Positions 19,801 to 26,687 of a stretch of 64,000 bases of DNA are shown piece after piece (position 1 is the first letter of the stretch; each line of letters opens with the position of its first letter). The notes under the pieces are model-generated. The model worked only from the letters and a program-made list of their open reading frames with translations, was not told the DNA's origin and did not search any database. The DNA is from Acinetobacter brisouisimilis (GTDB lineage: Bacteria > Pseudomonadota > Gammaproteobacteria > Pseudomonadales > Moraxellaceae), in NCBI RefSeq assembly GCF_000368265.1, contig NZ_KB851219.1, forward strand, positions 1,058,369-1,122,368, given 5' to 3'. Made by a program: the position numbers and the translations under genes.

Positions 19801-22800
19801 ATCTCGGCCACTGGCACGGTTGTAGTTTTCACCACGGAAAAATAAGCGGATAAAATCCTGAGTCACAGGATCAATCTCACCCTCAAAAATATCACCCTGC
19901 TCAATCACTTCTGAAATATGTGTATCAGTTACACGTGCATGGCGCACCAAATGCACTGCTTCAACCAAGTTAGGTGTCACATCAATACGGCGTGAGATTG
20001 TGCCATTTTCTGATTGTTCACGCATGAGCGCCCAATCACCCGATACATCAAGTAAAGCGTTACCAATCGCCTTAATATCGCTATCGGTATTTTCTAAAAT
20101 TTCATGTAGTAAGCTTTCATCACTGTAGGCTTTATATAGTAAAGCCCCTTGAATGCGACGCACCCCATTTTGGGATAATGAGCCATCATCCAAGATCATA
20201 TTACCAACTTCCGTATGACCAATAATCTGGGACATGAATTGACGGACGAAACCTAAGTTCTTTGAGAGTGTTAAATCACCACCCTGATATTGACTCAAGA
20301 TTGCATCATCAAGTTTTGCTGCATCACTTTGGGCCTGTTCCGTAGCACTCAAGCTTAATGTATTCGATGTATTGGCTTCTTTAGTAAATGCCATGCGGTC
20401 TTGCATAGACATTGGAGTCATACGCTCACGTACCAATACAGGATGCTTCATTCCTGTGATGTCATGACCTTCGGATTTTAACCAGTTACGATAATGCTCT
20501 GCCTTACCTTGAGCATAAGCTTGAGTAATGGCCAAGGTACGACCATTGCCACTTTCAATAATGTTGTCACTCGATACAATTGGTGCACCATTAGATGCAC
20601 TTGGGCTTTTACCTAATAGATTAGGTTTAAGATCATTGGCAATTGAATTGATTTGATGCAGTGATGCCAAGCGTGTACGGTCACGTGGTTGTAATTCTTG
20701 TGGGTAGGCTTCATTCACCGCACCTGCCGATGTATTAGAAGCAATTAAATCTGATGCTTCAACCACTTTAGGGCGTACCTGAAGATCACGACCTGCTGCC
20801 GTTGTAACGGTTTCAGTTTTATCATCAAACTCTGCTGAAGGTTTCGTAGTATCGCCTTCTTTCAACCATTGCTTAAAGCCATTCATGGTCATTGCACGAA
20901 TGTGTCCAACATTCCAATTTTTATCGAAATTCGCTTGATATGCCTTGGTTGCCGTATCCTGATCATTAAAACCAAGCATGACCTTATGCTCATCAAACTT
21001 TCCAGTTTTCTGATCAATTTGGTCTACGATATATACATGCTGTGATTCCAGATCAGGGCCGATATAACTATCAACGTGATCACCGTCCGCCCCCATGGTC
21101 TTTTTAATATAGCCGTAGTGGTCAGTCATGGTATGCCGCCACTCTGTACCATCAGGACGTTGCCCTGTACGGTCAGATCCACGTGGGTTTTCAATCGAAA
21201 TATCTAAGCCATGAAACTGGACATGCCCTTTCTTATAATTTCCAGCTTCCTTTTGTGCCTGTGTAGGTTCAGGTAGGTTATTTTCAGGGCTAGTTGCTGC
21301 TGCATGTGCCGAAACATCTAAATTATTCGCAGTAGATGCAGAAACATTTGCTTTTAATTCATTGATTTGCTTTCTTAGCTTGGCTTTCTGGATGACATTT
21401 TTTTCATTGGAAAGCTGATTCTCTAATGCGCTTATTTGATCTTGAGGATCATATACTGTCTGACTAGCAGCTTGATCCATAGATTGGTGAGCATCACCCA
21501 AAGCCGCTTGGCTTTCACTTGTTGCTGAAATTGCTGTCTTACTATTTTGTAGATTGTCTTGCGTGGATTTTGAAACATTATTATTTGTTCCTTCTAAGAA
21601 ATTATTAAAATCAATCAATGAACTTGGGTATTCACGTTGTTCTACACGTCCTGTTTTGGCACTGGTGAGCTTTACAATCGCTTTATCACCCGAAGCATCA
21701 GGCCCGACCTGAACATCGCTAAATGAAGGGGAATTTTTGTAGTAGATAAGATCTGTTGCAGATCCTTTACCAGTTAAAGATGCTTTGGGATCTTCTAAGG
21801 TAGATTTATCGCCCTGATATTGCTGAACAGCTTGTTTAGCAACATCTTGGGCATAGCCCACTGAACCCACAGCTTGATTACTACTGAAGATTGGTTTTAC
21901 TGTAGCTGGAGTGGCAGATTCATTTTGTTTAGGTGTGATTTCAAAGCGTGATTTATCTGCTTGAGTAATCTGATAATCATTACCAAGTTTTTTCTTATCA
22001 ATAAATGCTTGTGCTTTTTCTTGGCTACCAAACCATTTGTTTTGACCATCTGAACCTAAAATTGGCTCTGCAATTTTTGTTGGTGCTGTCGTTGCTGCAC
22101 TTGTTTCAGTGCTTCCGACCATTGTATTCGCTGTATTGGTGTCATGCTGTTGAGGAAGTGATTTGCCTCTATCGTCAGTTTGTGCATTTCCTTGCTGTAC
22201 TGCTGCATCTGTAAAGCCTGTTGCAAAGGGTTTTTCATTATTTTGAGTCCCCATTAGTTCTCGGTAATCATTCGGCACTACATTACCAAGTGGAGTAGTG
22301 GCTTGATCTTGCGTTTGCAGCTCTTGTGTAAAACCTGTTTGCAATGCTGGTGAAGCACCAGAATCCACTGCCAAAGCTGCTGCCGATGACATGGGACCAT
22401 CATTTGGATTAATGCCCATTTGCTCCGATGGTTTTTGTGGTGCATTTAAATATGTGCCATTTGGCGCAGGTGGTGTATTCGGTCCATTCGGTGGAGTATT
22501 AGAAGGGTTTGTATCTGCAAAACTATCAGGTGCACCAAAATTAGAATTATTATTGTTATTTCCTAATAAATTTTCTGCATCAGTAGATTGTTGATCATAG
22601 GTATAGGCTTCGCGTTGTGGATTATTTTGTGATGGCATATCTTGGCGTGGAATATACTCGCCATCAATTGCCTGATCTCGCATACCAAGCTGAGGAATAT
22701 CAGAATTTTGAGTCTGGCCAGAATTTCCCTGTTCAACAGAATCAGAATGATTACTATGTCCACCATGCATAGGGCCAGCCGCAGCACCCATTGCCATACC

Positions 22801-23703
22801 TGCCAATGTACCCATGACTGCAGCATCTTCAATGCCATCACTCCAAGGTTTGCTTAGAGCTAAATTTTGTAGGATCTGCTCAGATACAGACTGCGGTAAT
22901 TCTTCTAATAAGCCTTCATGTAATGCACCTTCAATAATTTTACGAGGTACTGATTTGGCTGGCATACTTGCAATTTCACTGGCAACATCAGTTGCACCAG
23001 CACGTCCACTTGCTAAGAGAGTATTAGCATCACCGATACCCAGCTTTTGAGCTACTCGCCCACCAGCCAAACTGAATAAACTTCCTAATGCACCAGTACC
23101 AACAGAAGCTAAGCTTTGATTTGCCGTAAGGTTCCCATCTACCGTATTTTGGCGGATCTGTTCAGCTTGTGAACCAGCCATTGAAAGACCTTCACCAACC
23201 GCACCAGCAACTACAGGGTTGGCAATACCTGTCGCTCGGCCCATTGCACCACTGGCTAGAATAGATGGAACAGACTCAACAACGGAGTTAGCGATTAAAG
23301 ATGGATTCTTTAGAGCAACCTTAGTCTTATCAACGACCTTATCAACCCAATTCCCATCCTTACCTGCATCAGAAAACTGCTGCTGTTGTGCTTTATACTG
23401 ATCGGTATGTAGGTTGCTTAAAGCCTGTTTCGCCTCATTTGGGCGGAAACCAATTGCACCATCTTTATTTTCTAAGGTTTTTCCGACAGCACCATAGGAC
23501 ATGGTATCCATGATACCAACCACTGACTCAGGTACAGCGATAGCACCCTTTAATGCAGATACCCCCAAATCTTTAGCTTGTCCAAGAAAGCCTTTTTTTG
23601 CTTTTGTTTCACTTAATGGGGGAGAAATTTCTCCTTTATCCCAATTGATCTGATTGGGTTCTTGTATATTTCCTTTTTCCCAATCGATGTTTTGATTCGA
23701 CAT
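13813..23703 (-). CDS. Giant polyvalent virion/ejection protein (PLxRFG, 3296 aa)
   Basis: A multidomain phage protein thought to be injected with the DNA. Regions recognised, with rough residues: inorganic-pyrophosphatase-like polyvalent domain 822-950; DdrB-like ParB domain 975-1215; LPD1-type region ending in a zincin-like HEWFH at 1785-1789; a second zinc-metallopeptidase-like HELGGH at 2059-2064; a MuF C-terminal-like region about 2230-2400; the diagnostic PLARFG at 2607-2612; and a hydrophobic segment near 2800. The N-terminal 700 residues are low-complexity, with a short WEKG/WDKG repeat at the very start. It is the largest gene in the window (9.9 kb). Domain names rest on family memory; catalytic activity is not shown. 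Confidence 0.85.
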   Translation of the reverse strand: MSNQNIDWEKGNIQEPNQINWDKGEISPPLSETKAKKGFLGQAKDLGVSALKGAIAVPESVVGIMDTMSYGAVGKTLENKDGAIGFRPNEAKQALSNLHTDQYKAQQQQFSDAGKDGNWVDKVVDKTKVALKNPSLIANSVVESVPSILASGAMGRATGIANPVVAGAVGEGLSMAGSQAEQIRQNTVDGNLTANQSLASVGTGALGSLFSLAGGRVAQKLGIGDANTLLASGRAGATDVASEIASMPAKSVPRKIIEGALHEGLLEELPQSVSEQILQNLALSKPWSDGIEDAAVMGTLAGMAMGAAAGPMHGGHSNHSDSVEQGNSGQTQNSDIPQLGMRDQAIDGEYIPRQDMPSQNNPQREAYTYDQQSTDAENLLGNNNNNSNFGAPDSFADTNPSNTPPNGPNTPPAPNGTYLNAPQKPSEQMGINPNDGPMSSAAALAVDSGASPALQTGFTQELQTQDQATTPLGNVVPNDYRELMGTQNNEKPFATGFTDAAVQQGNAQTDDRGKSLPQQHDTNTANTMVGSTETSAATTAPTKIAEPILGSDGQNKWFGSQEKAQAFIDKKKLGNDYQITQADKSRFEITPKQNESATPATVKPIFSSNQAVGSVGYAQDVAKQAVQQYQGDKSTLEDPKASLTGKGSATDLIYYKNSPSFSDVQVGPDASGDKAIVKLTSAKTGRVEQREYPSSLIDFNNFLEGTNNNVSKSTQDNLQNSKTAISATSESQAALGDAHQSMDQAASQTVYDPQDQISALENQLSNEKNVIQKAKLRKQINELKANVSASTANNLDVSAHAAATSPENNLPEPTQAQKEAGNYKKGHVQFHGLDISIENPRGSDRTGQRPDGTEWRHTMTDHYGYIKKTMGADGDHVDSYIGPDLESQHVYIVDQIDQKTGKFDEHKVMLGFNDQDTATKAYQANFDKNWNVGHIRAMTMNGFKQWLKEGDTTKPSAEFDDKTETVTTAAGRDLQVRPKVVEASDLIASNTSAGAVNEAYPQELQPRDRTRLASLHQINSIANDLKPNLLGKSPSASNGAPIVSSDNIIESGNGRTLAITQAYAQGKAEHYRNWLKSEGHDITGMKHPVLVRERMTPMSMQDRMAFTKEANTSNTLSLSATEQAQSDAAKLDDAILSQYQGGDLTLSKNLGFVRQFMSQIIGHTEVGNMILDDGSLSQNGVRRIQGALLYKAYSDESLLHEILENTDSDIKAIGNALLDVSGDWALMREQSENGTISRRIDVTPNLVEAVHLVRHARVTDTHISEVIEQGDIFEGEIDPVTQDFIRLFFRGENYNRASGRDSVASALKYYVNLATETKAGENIFGEPELTGQELIRGVNEKLSNQEKSKQQQNLLTSERANDSNAGENSTTGEGQTPSQPDARSPTQSKIIENQKLSEDKNNKPSQKLKEVIQDFGEKIEGAKKDIGIGISTETSADDIAQQPLSKVWDKDTYKKDDNKVRAALNFVMRSELPSKPRVSYKVKSWVNKVIAARDAVSKFGNLSLDELSTIADSNKILSSSFHKVMLLQDVPIEQWSRVGKVSEYPYAYQYDKDGHKITIPQSNIEIDGKTLRFTTGSILDAVTKAEILEKLGSEQPKVKVKTKLEARDFYIYRRKVDGSRFITRKADKEKRPLKEFLSDTPITEVRQYIHNNLEILSQAWEDIKAQDNVGKGDIRNHENSGRTGKDWRKGRDASNQDFMDAFGFRGVQFGNWVHQQERQQSLNETYDALHDLAEILNIPTKAISLNGELGLAFGARGSGRAMAHYEPNQVVINLTKTQGAGSLAHEWFHALDHYFSRQRGESKSVSREDHYITYKPEAMYRHKTQVSLGLTYAELQRKHKQNPKSGYFNPENWQKDPNHPQGVRPVVEKAFANLVETLNGSPMKKRASALDNRAEKGYWSSIIEMGARSFENYVISKMALNGMSNDYLANVKNWEAWKRDGKNEDRYPYLKPDEESPIIEAFDNLFSTIEYQQDEKGNIKLYSREASNQRRTATTTNQVRAKLVEKYGEKLISDLERQGKLEILETYDQQGIEGFYQNGKVTLIADALTDESIIPTFLHELGGHGGFQNMMNQEQYANLMKQFDEMVRRGHPAFTEAKRLAERESDPETQKLEYLPYLLSLASHMQIRNAIQKGALKSFIGNLISNVKAWLFDRLGMNINLNQDDMVALAERMINKSANHTDQQNISFSEKDKSPVFTDAFSITESEQQRIAKEIDRLAESIQSYPQPVQMKMPPVLLALNAVREGLNIQNLPLELDKQTLRKIMGRVDGKQDSAHQLTREQAKQLFGEITNPVMVLESDTAGGLVIVTNLQDTDGKPFISAIHLDKRKGKYHFNEIASVYSKNNFVTWIKNQDEKGNVIYFNQKKSLTGLTLPPLQLRGVVDRKASDQSVLTADDVVNFFEKSKAENDKLYSRNFDINESLNKLSESIKNASVKSIQQRMGYTFKDWLGIGLQALGRRQLTEIYHKILPQLTKYNNLAAQMDADKNDAGAEADTLVREWAKLSDEQALAELMHDSTLAQIDPAKLHQNGDNYLKYVALRQRFEGLTPEAQKIYTDARDAYSKQHRNIRDAIRERILRASMGNQRKAELLQQMDADFFHKLKGVYFPLARFGKYVVIVRNAKDQVESVSRAETMAEAQALREELINKYPNSKVDKVVLNKDYNASRDMVGRGFMSNLYNELDNLGISASEKAQLEDTLAQLYLASLPDLSWAKHGIHRKGTAGFSQDARRAFAQNMFHGAGYLAKLRYSDLLDEQLSDMQKYADEQAKDNPEYDQPTAQRVINEMNMRHENLMNPKSNPLSSTLTSVGFLYYLGLSPASAVVNLLQTPLVTLPVMAAKWNLKKSSQALIKASEEAVKAKNDMSKVLTGDELQAYNEAVSRGVIDVTQAHDLAGIAQGEDSGVMWKLRPIMRWASFLFHHAERFNRSATFMASYRLAKESGASHAEAFDQAADVTYQSHFDYSSGNRPRLMQGNVAKVVFLFKQFGQNMVYLLTRQAYQAIKAENPEDRMQARKTLAGLLMTHALALGVLGLPLVGMLLAGASMIGGSDDEPWDAEVALRNMLADMFGDTVSNMIAKGVSRATPWDISGRVGLSSLILPDVQEGLEGQRWAESAMAGALGPVAGIGTGILKGMNNISDGNFERGLEDMLPVALKSPLKSMRYQMEGAQDKTGISILDEVGTMAIVGQTLGFSPSDVRTASEGKSAIYQMNQRLQARRSQLLAQFSRAKMNDDEETLSEVWADIENFNAKNPSRRITKPNAMQSYRNRMRRINHSENGVYIPKKHHEILDEGRFAFDN

Positions 23704-23727
23704 GACATACTCCTACTAGGTATGTCA
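23703..23727 (-). promoter_or_regulatory. Start-site hairpin of the giant gene
   Basis: On the minus strand TGACATAC and GTATGTCA form an eight-base-pair stem around a nine-base loop. The Shine-Dalgarno AGGAG is in the loop and stem edge, and the start codon begins at the last paired base. It may control translation or mark an RNA-processing site. Confidence 0.55.
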
Positions 23728-23759
23728 TCTATAATTCTTATTTTGGTATTAAAGGTCAT

Positions 23760-23774
23760 GCCTTAGAGGGGGTT
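23760..23774 (-). promoter_or_regulatory. Late-region motif, copy b
   Basis: Plus strand GCCTTAGAGGGGGTT, preceded by GGTCAT, 57 bases upstream of the giant gene. The start-site hairpin begins 33 bases downstream in the leftward sense. One of eight related copies. Confidence 0.55.
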
Positions 23775-23842
23775 GAAACAATCCACCCTGCACATTATCA
23801 TAATATTACTTCCCATAATATATAGAAAATACAAACAATCTA

Positions 23843-24202
23843 ATGAATAAGCCTATACTTTTAAATATTTTTTTCTTAATAATCGCAATCCAATCACCTC
23901 ATATTTTTGCTCAAGATTTTTATAAATGGATAGGTAAAAATGGAACAACCAACTACACAAAAACACCTCCACCACAAGGTGCAAGACGTGTAGAAACAGT
24001 AAAAACATATAGTTCAAAACAGAAATCGGTAGTTTTTAATCAAAATTATAGTTACAGTCAAGTTAATACCTATAATAAAAATTATAAGCAGCTAAACAAT
24101 TCTGATCGCAACATTACATCAAGAGAACGGACACGATCCGCTGAACAAGAAGCCATTATACGTAAAGCTATAGCTGTAGCATTATTAGCAGAGACTCAGT
24201 AG
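23843..24202 (+). CDS. Secreted DUF4124-like protein (accessory gene)
   Basis: A 119-residue protein with a Sec signal peptide (cleavage after HIFA). A DUF4124-type segment follows (QDFYKWIGKNGTTNYTKTPP, then GARRVETV), the short beta-hairpin domain found in many proteobacterial envelope proteins. The remainder is polar and rich in Asn, Lys and Tyr. It lies on the plus strand inside the leftward late region, so it is likely a prophage accessory gene expressed in the lysogen. Function unknown. Confidence 0.7.
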   Translation: MNKPILLNIFFLIIAIQSPHIFAQDFYKWIGKNGTTNYTKTPPPQGARRVETVKTYSSKQKSVVFNQNYSYSQVNTYNKNYKQLNNSDRNITSRERTRSAEQEAIIRKAIAVALLAETQ

Positions 24203-24239
24203 ATATGAATATCCTGATCTATATCAAGACATAAAGAAG

Positions 24240-24449
24240 CTATACTTTTTTAACTAAAATAGCATCAATTGATCTATTGCCTGTTTTTGATTCTCGATGT
24301 GGTTTAACTTTTATTCCTAAAATCAAGCTATTATCATCTAAAAAATCATTTAACTCATCAAATTCACTCGGTGTATAGTCCTCAAAGAATTTCACACCAT
24401 TTGAATGTAAAGCATCTAACTCTGCAAAAATCATTTCGTAGTTGATCAC
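24240..24449 (-). CDS. Hypothetical acidic small protein
   Basis: A 69-residue protein (GTG start at 24449; an ATG at 24434 is an alternative). It is acidic in the first two thirds and basic at the end, with no signal peptide or family match that I recognise. It is convergent with the DUF4124-like gene and separated from the late gene upstream by a strong terminator, so it would need its own promoter. Small size and position make it an accessory-gene candidate; coding is plausible rather than proven. Confidence 0.4.
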   Translation of the reverse strand: MINYEMIFAELDALHSNGVKFFEDYTPSEFDELNDFLDDNSLILGIKVKPHRESKTGNRSIDAILVKKV

Positions 24450-24517
24450 TAGCTTATCTCTTATTATCTGGATATATCATCTTCACAAGATCATCACTAT
24501 TATTCAATATACAAGCT

Positions 24518-24550
24518 AAAGATAAACGACAATATGTGTCGTTTATCTTT
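24518..24550. terminator. Terminator before the accessory block
   Basis: A perfect thirteen-base inverted repeat AAAGATAAACGAC/GTCGTTTATCTTT with a seven-base loop sits immediately after the stop of the 682-residue gene in the leftward sense. It would insulate the late operon from the accessory genes. Confidence 0.75.
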
Positions 24551-24564
24551 ATATAAATTATTCC

Positions 24565-26613
24565 TTATTGAGGGTTCCATTTTGTACCATCCCAAACGGC
24601 TATTTTATCCCCTACTTTCGAGATAGTCCCAACAGCTCTTCCAGATGATGGGTTATTCCCAGTATTCACATATTGCTGTGTCTTAGTATCAAACAATCTT
24701 TGTGGTTGAGTGAGTGTCCCTTGCGCCTTATCGTCCCACTGTTGTCCACCACCAACAGTAATAAAACGATCTTTACCAGAAACTGATTGATCACCGCCGC
24801 CTGAATAACGCTGGATCTTCTGCATAATTGACTGGCGATCTTGATCGGTTTTCGCTGCATCATATTGATTTTGTAATGACTCTATTCGAGCAGCATTTCG
24901 GATACCAAAGCCTTCCTTAGTTTCAGTTAAATTCATTTGACGATTTTTTAAGCCATAATCTGCATTAAATTTCTGTGAATCTTGCGCCAAACCAGCAAAG
25001 TAACGATTATTTTGTCCTCCTTCTTGCAGATCTGCACGGTAGTTAGCACCCGACTGCCCCATTGCTTCACGCTGTAATGCTGCTGCATTATTCGCATCAG
25101 TCTTATAAACATCGTTGGCGCGATTATCATAGCCATTTTGCAATTCTACGATTTGATTCCGTTGGCTTGCTGTTAACCCTCTTGATCCTTGTATTGGTTG
25201 ACTTACATCATCAATTCTCTTTTGCAATGTATCAGCAGCTTGACCACTATTTCCCAAACTATAAACACGTGCACCAAATCCACCGCCATTGCCAACAGAA
25301 GCTTCACGCTGTGCAATTGCATTTTGAATCTGTTGTTCACTTGGTCCCATTTCACGAGTATTGGCAAACATATTGGCAACACCACGCGGATCATTAATCG
25401 GTTTTACATTGGCAAAGCCACTTGTAGCCATTTCAGCGACTCCATTTGCATGTGCCTGAGCTGCTGCATTTGGATTCGCGTAGCTAAAACTATTCCCTTT
25501 TTGTTTGATGGCATAAGGATCTGCATTTTGCTGTACTGCAGGTTGAGTTTGTACTGGTGCTGCTTGTGTCTTTGGTGCTGCTGAAGTATTTCCACCAAAT
25601 GGGTTATTTATAGTTTGTGACTTATTGTTTTGTTGTTGGTTAAATGCTGGTTGTGCTGCATTGGCTTCTTGAGCAATACGTTGTTTATCTGCATAAAAAT
25701 GCCCTGCTTGACCAAATGTCATAGCATTTCCTAAGTCTGATGCATACCCCAAAGCACGTACCCCAAAATCTTTAGCAAACCCTTTCATGGTACCTAAATC
25801 TTCTGGTGACTGATCACCTAAACCAAAGCGTTCTCGATATTGCTCGCTTGGTGTAGCAGCATTAGCAAATAATGCTGATGCTGCGCCTAAATACCCAACC
25901 CCTTTAGCCATACGTCCATTTGCTAGATCACGTGCTGATGATGCCATATTTGAAATACGTGCACCAAATCCACTACCACCTTGTTGTGGCGCGGCAGAGG
26001 TATTTGCTGTTGGTGTAGATGATGCAGCAGTATTTGTATTTACTGCTGGTAATTGTCGTTCAATAGGCGTGACATCACGCATTTGAGGACCATTTAAGCG
26101 ATTTTGTTGAGCACGGCGAATGTCATCAGCCGATGGGTATGGACTGGATGGTACAACACCGCCATTCGCAAAAAACAGTTCTGGCTTTAAACCAAATCCT
26201 TGCTGATCTGGAACATTGGTATGTGTTGCATTCTTCATTTGGTTTAACACTTGTACACCAATGGCATGTACCTGTTTTGGTGTTAATTCAAACTCACCAT
26301 TGCTAACATTAACTGGAATCCCTTTACCTTTACCTTTACCCTTTGGCATACCTTTAGCCATAGGCATCATTTCGCCTTCAGCTATATCATCAGCTTTCAT
26401 TTCTGATTTTTCATCAGCTAAGCTTTCTTTTGATTCTTCTGCTTTAGGTTCACCTATTTCTTTTAAGACATCTTCACCAATATCATTAGTTGAGTCGGCT
26501 GGCATGATGTAGCTGCCTGCTGGAACCTGTTTTTTAATATCATCAGAAGTGCCTGTTCCAGTACCTTTAATCAGTCCTGATCCATCTTTCTTAGAACGCT
26601 TTAAACCATACAT
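24565..26613 (-). CDS. Hypothetical virion/ejection protein
   Basis: A 682-residue protein without a recognised family. The N-terminus is highly charged, with Met/Lys/Gly stretches (MPKGKGKGKGIP) followed by a region NVSNGEFELTPKQVHAIG. The middle is rich in Ala, Asn and Gln with two predicted small-residue hydrophobic stretches, and the C-terminal part is helical. It lies between the coiled-coil protein and the giant polyvalent protein, where podovirus-like phages keep their internal ejection proteins. Its start codon lies in a 13-base-pair inverted repeat. Confidence 0.65.
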   Translation of the reverse strand: MYGLKRSKKDGSGLIKGTGTGTSDDIKKQVPAGSYIMPADSTNDIGEDVLKEIGEPKAEESKESLADEKSEMKADDIAEGEMMPMAKGMPKGKGKGKGIPVNVSNGEFELTPKQVHAIGVQVLNQMKNATHTNVPDQQGFGLKPELFFANGGVVPSSPYPSADDIRRAQQNRLNGPQMRDVTPIERQLPAVNTNTAASSTPTANTSAAPQQGGSGFGARISNMASSARDLANGRMAKGVGYLGAASALFANAATPSEQYRERFGLGDQSPEDLGTMKGFAKDFGVRALGYASDLGNAMTFGQAGHFYADKQRIAQEANAAQPAFNQQQNNKSQTINNPFGGNTSAAPKTQAAPVQTQPAVQQNADPYAIKQKGNSFSYANPNAAAQAHANGVAEMATSGFANVKPINDPRGVANMFANTREMGPSEQQIQNAIAQREASVGNGGGFGARVYSLGNSGQAADTLQKRIDDVSQPIQGSRGLTASQRNQIVELQNGYDNRANDVYKTDANNAAALQREAMGQSGANYRADLQEGGQNNRYFAGLAQDSQKFNADYGLKNRQMNLTETKEGFGIRNAARIESLQNQYDAAKTDQDRQSIMQKIQRYSGGGDQSVSGKDRFITVGGGQQWDDKAQGTLTQPQRLFDTKTQQYVNTGNNPSSGRAVGTISKVGDKIAVWDGTKWNPQ

Positions 26614-26650
26614 GAGTAATCACCAAAAATTGCAATATCATGTATGGTTT
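26603..26650 (-). promoter_or_regulatory. Start-codon hairpin of the 682-residue gene
   Basis: A perfect inverted repeat, AAACCATACATGA at 26638-26650 (minus-strand reading) and TCATGTATGGTTT at 26603-26615, encloses a 22-base loop. The start ATG is inside the downstream arm and the Shine-Dalgarno-like GGTGA is in the loop. Sequestered initiation or an RNase III-type site are both possible. Confidence 0.6.
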
Positions 26651-26672
26651 AGTTTTTATGCTTTTTTCTCCA

Positions 26673-26687
26673 GCCTTACAGGGATTA
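26673..26687 (-). promoter_or_regulatory. Late-region motif, copy c
   Basis: Plus strand GCCTTACAGGGATTA. Its last three bases are the stop codon of the coiled-coil gene on the minus strand. The 13-base inverted repeat follows 23 bases downstream. Confidence 0.5.

Noticed and set aside
25062..25584. His/Cys-rich plus-strand frames inside the 682-residue gene
   Set aside because: Shadow translation of Gln/Asn-rich coding on the other strand; composition explains it.
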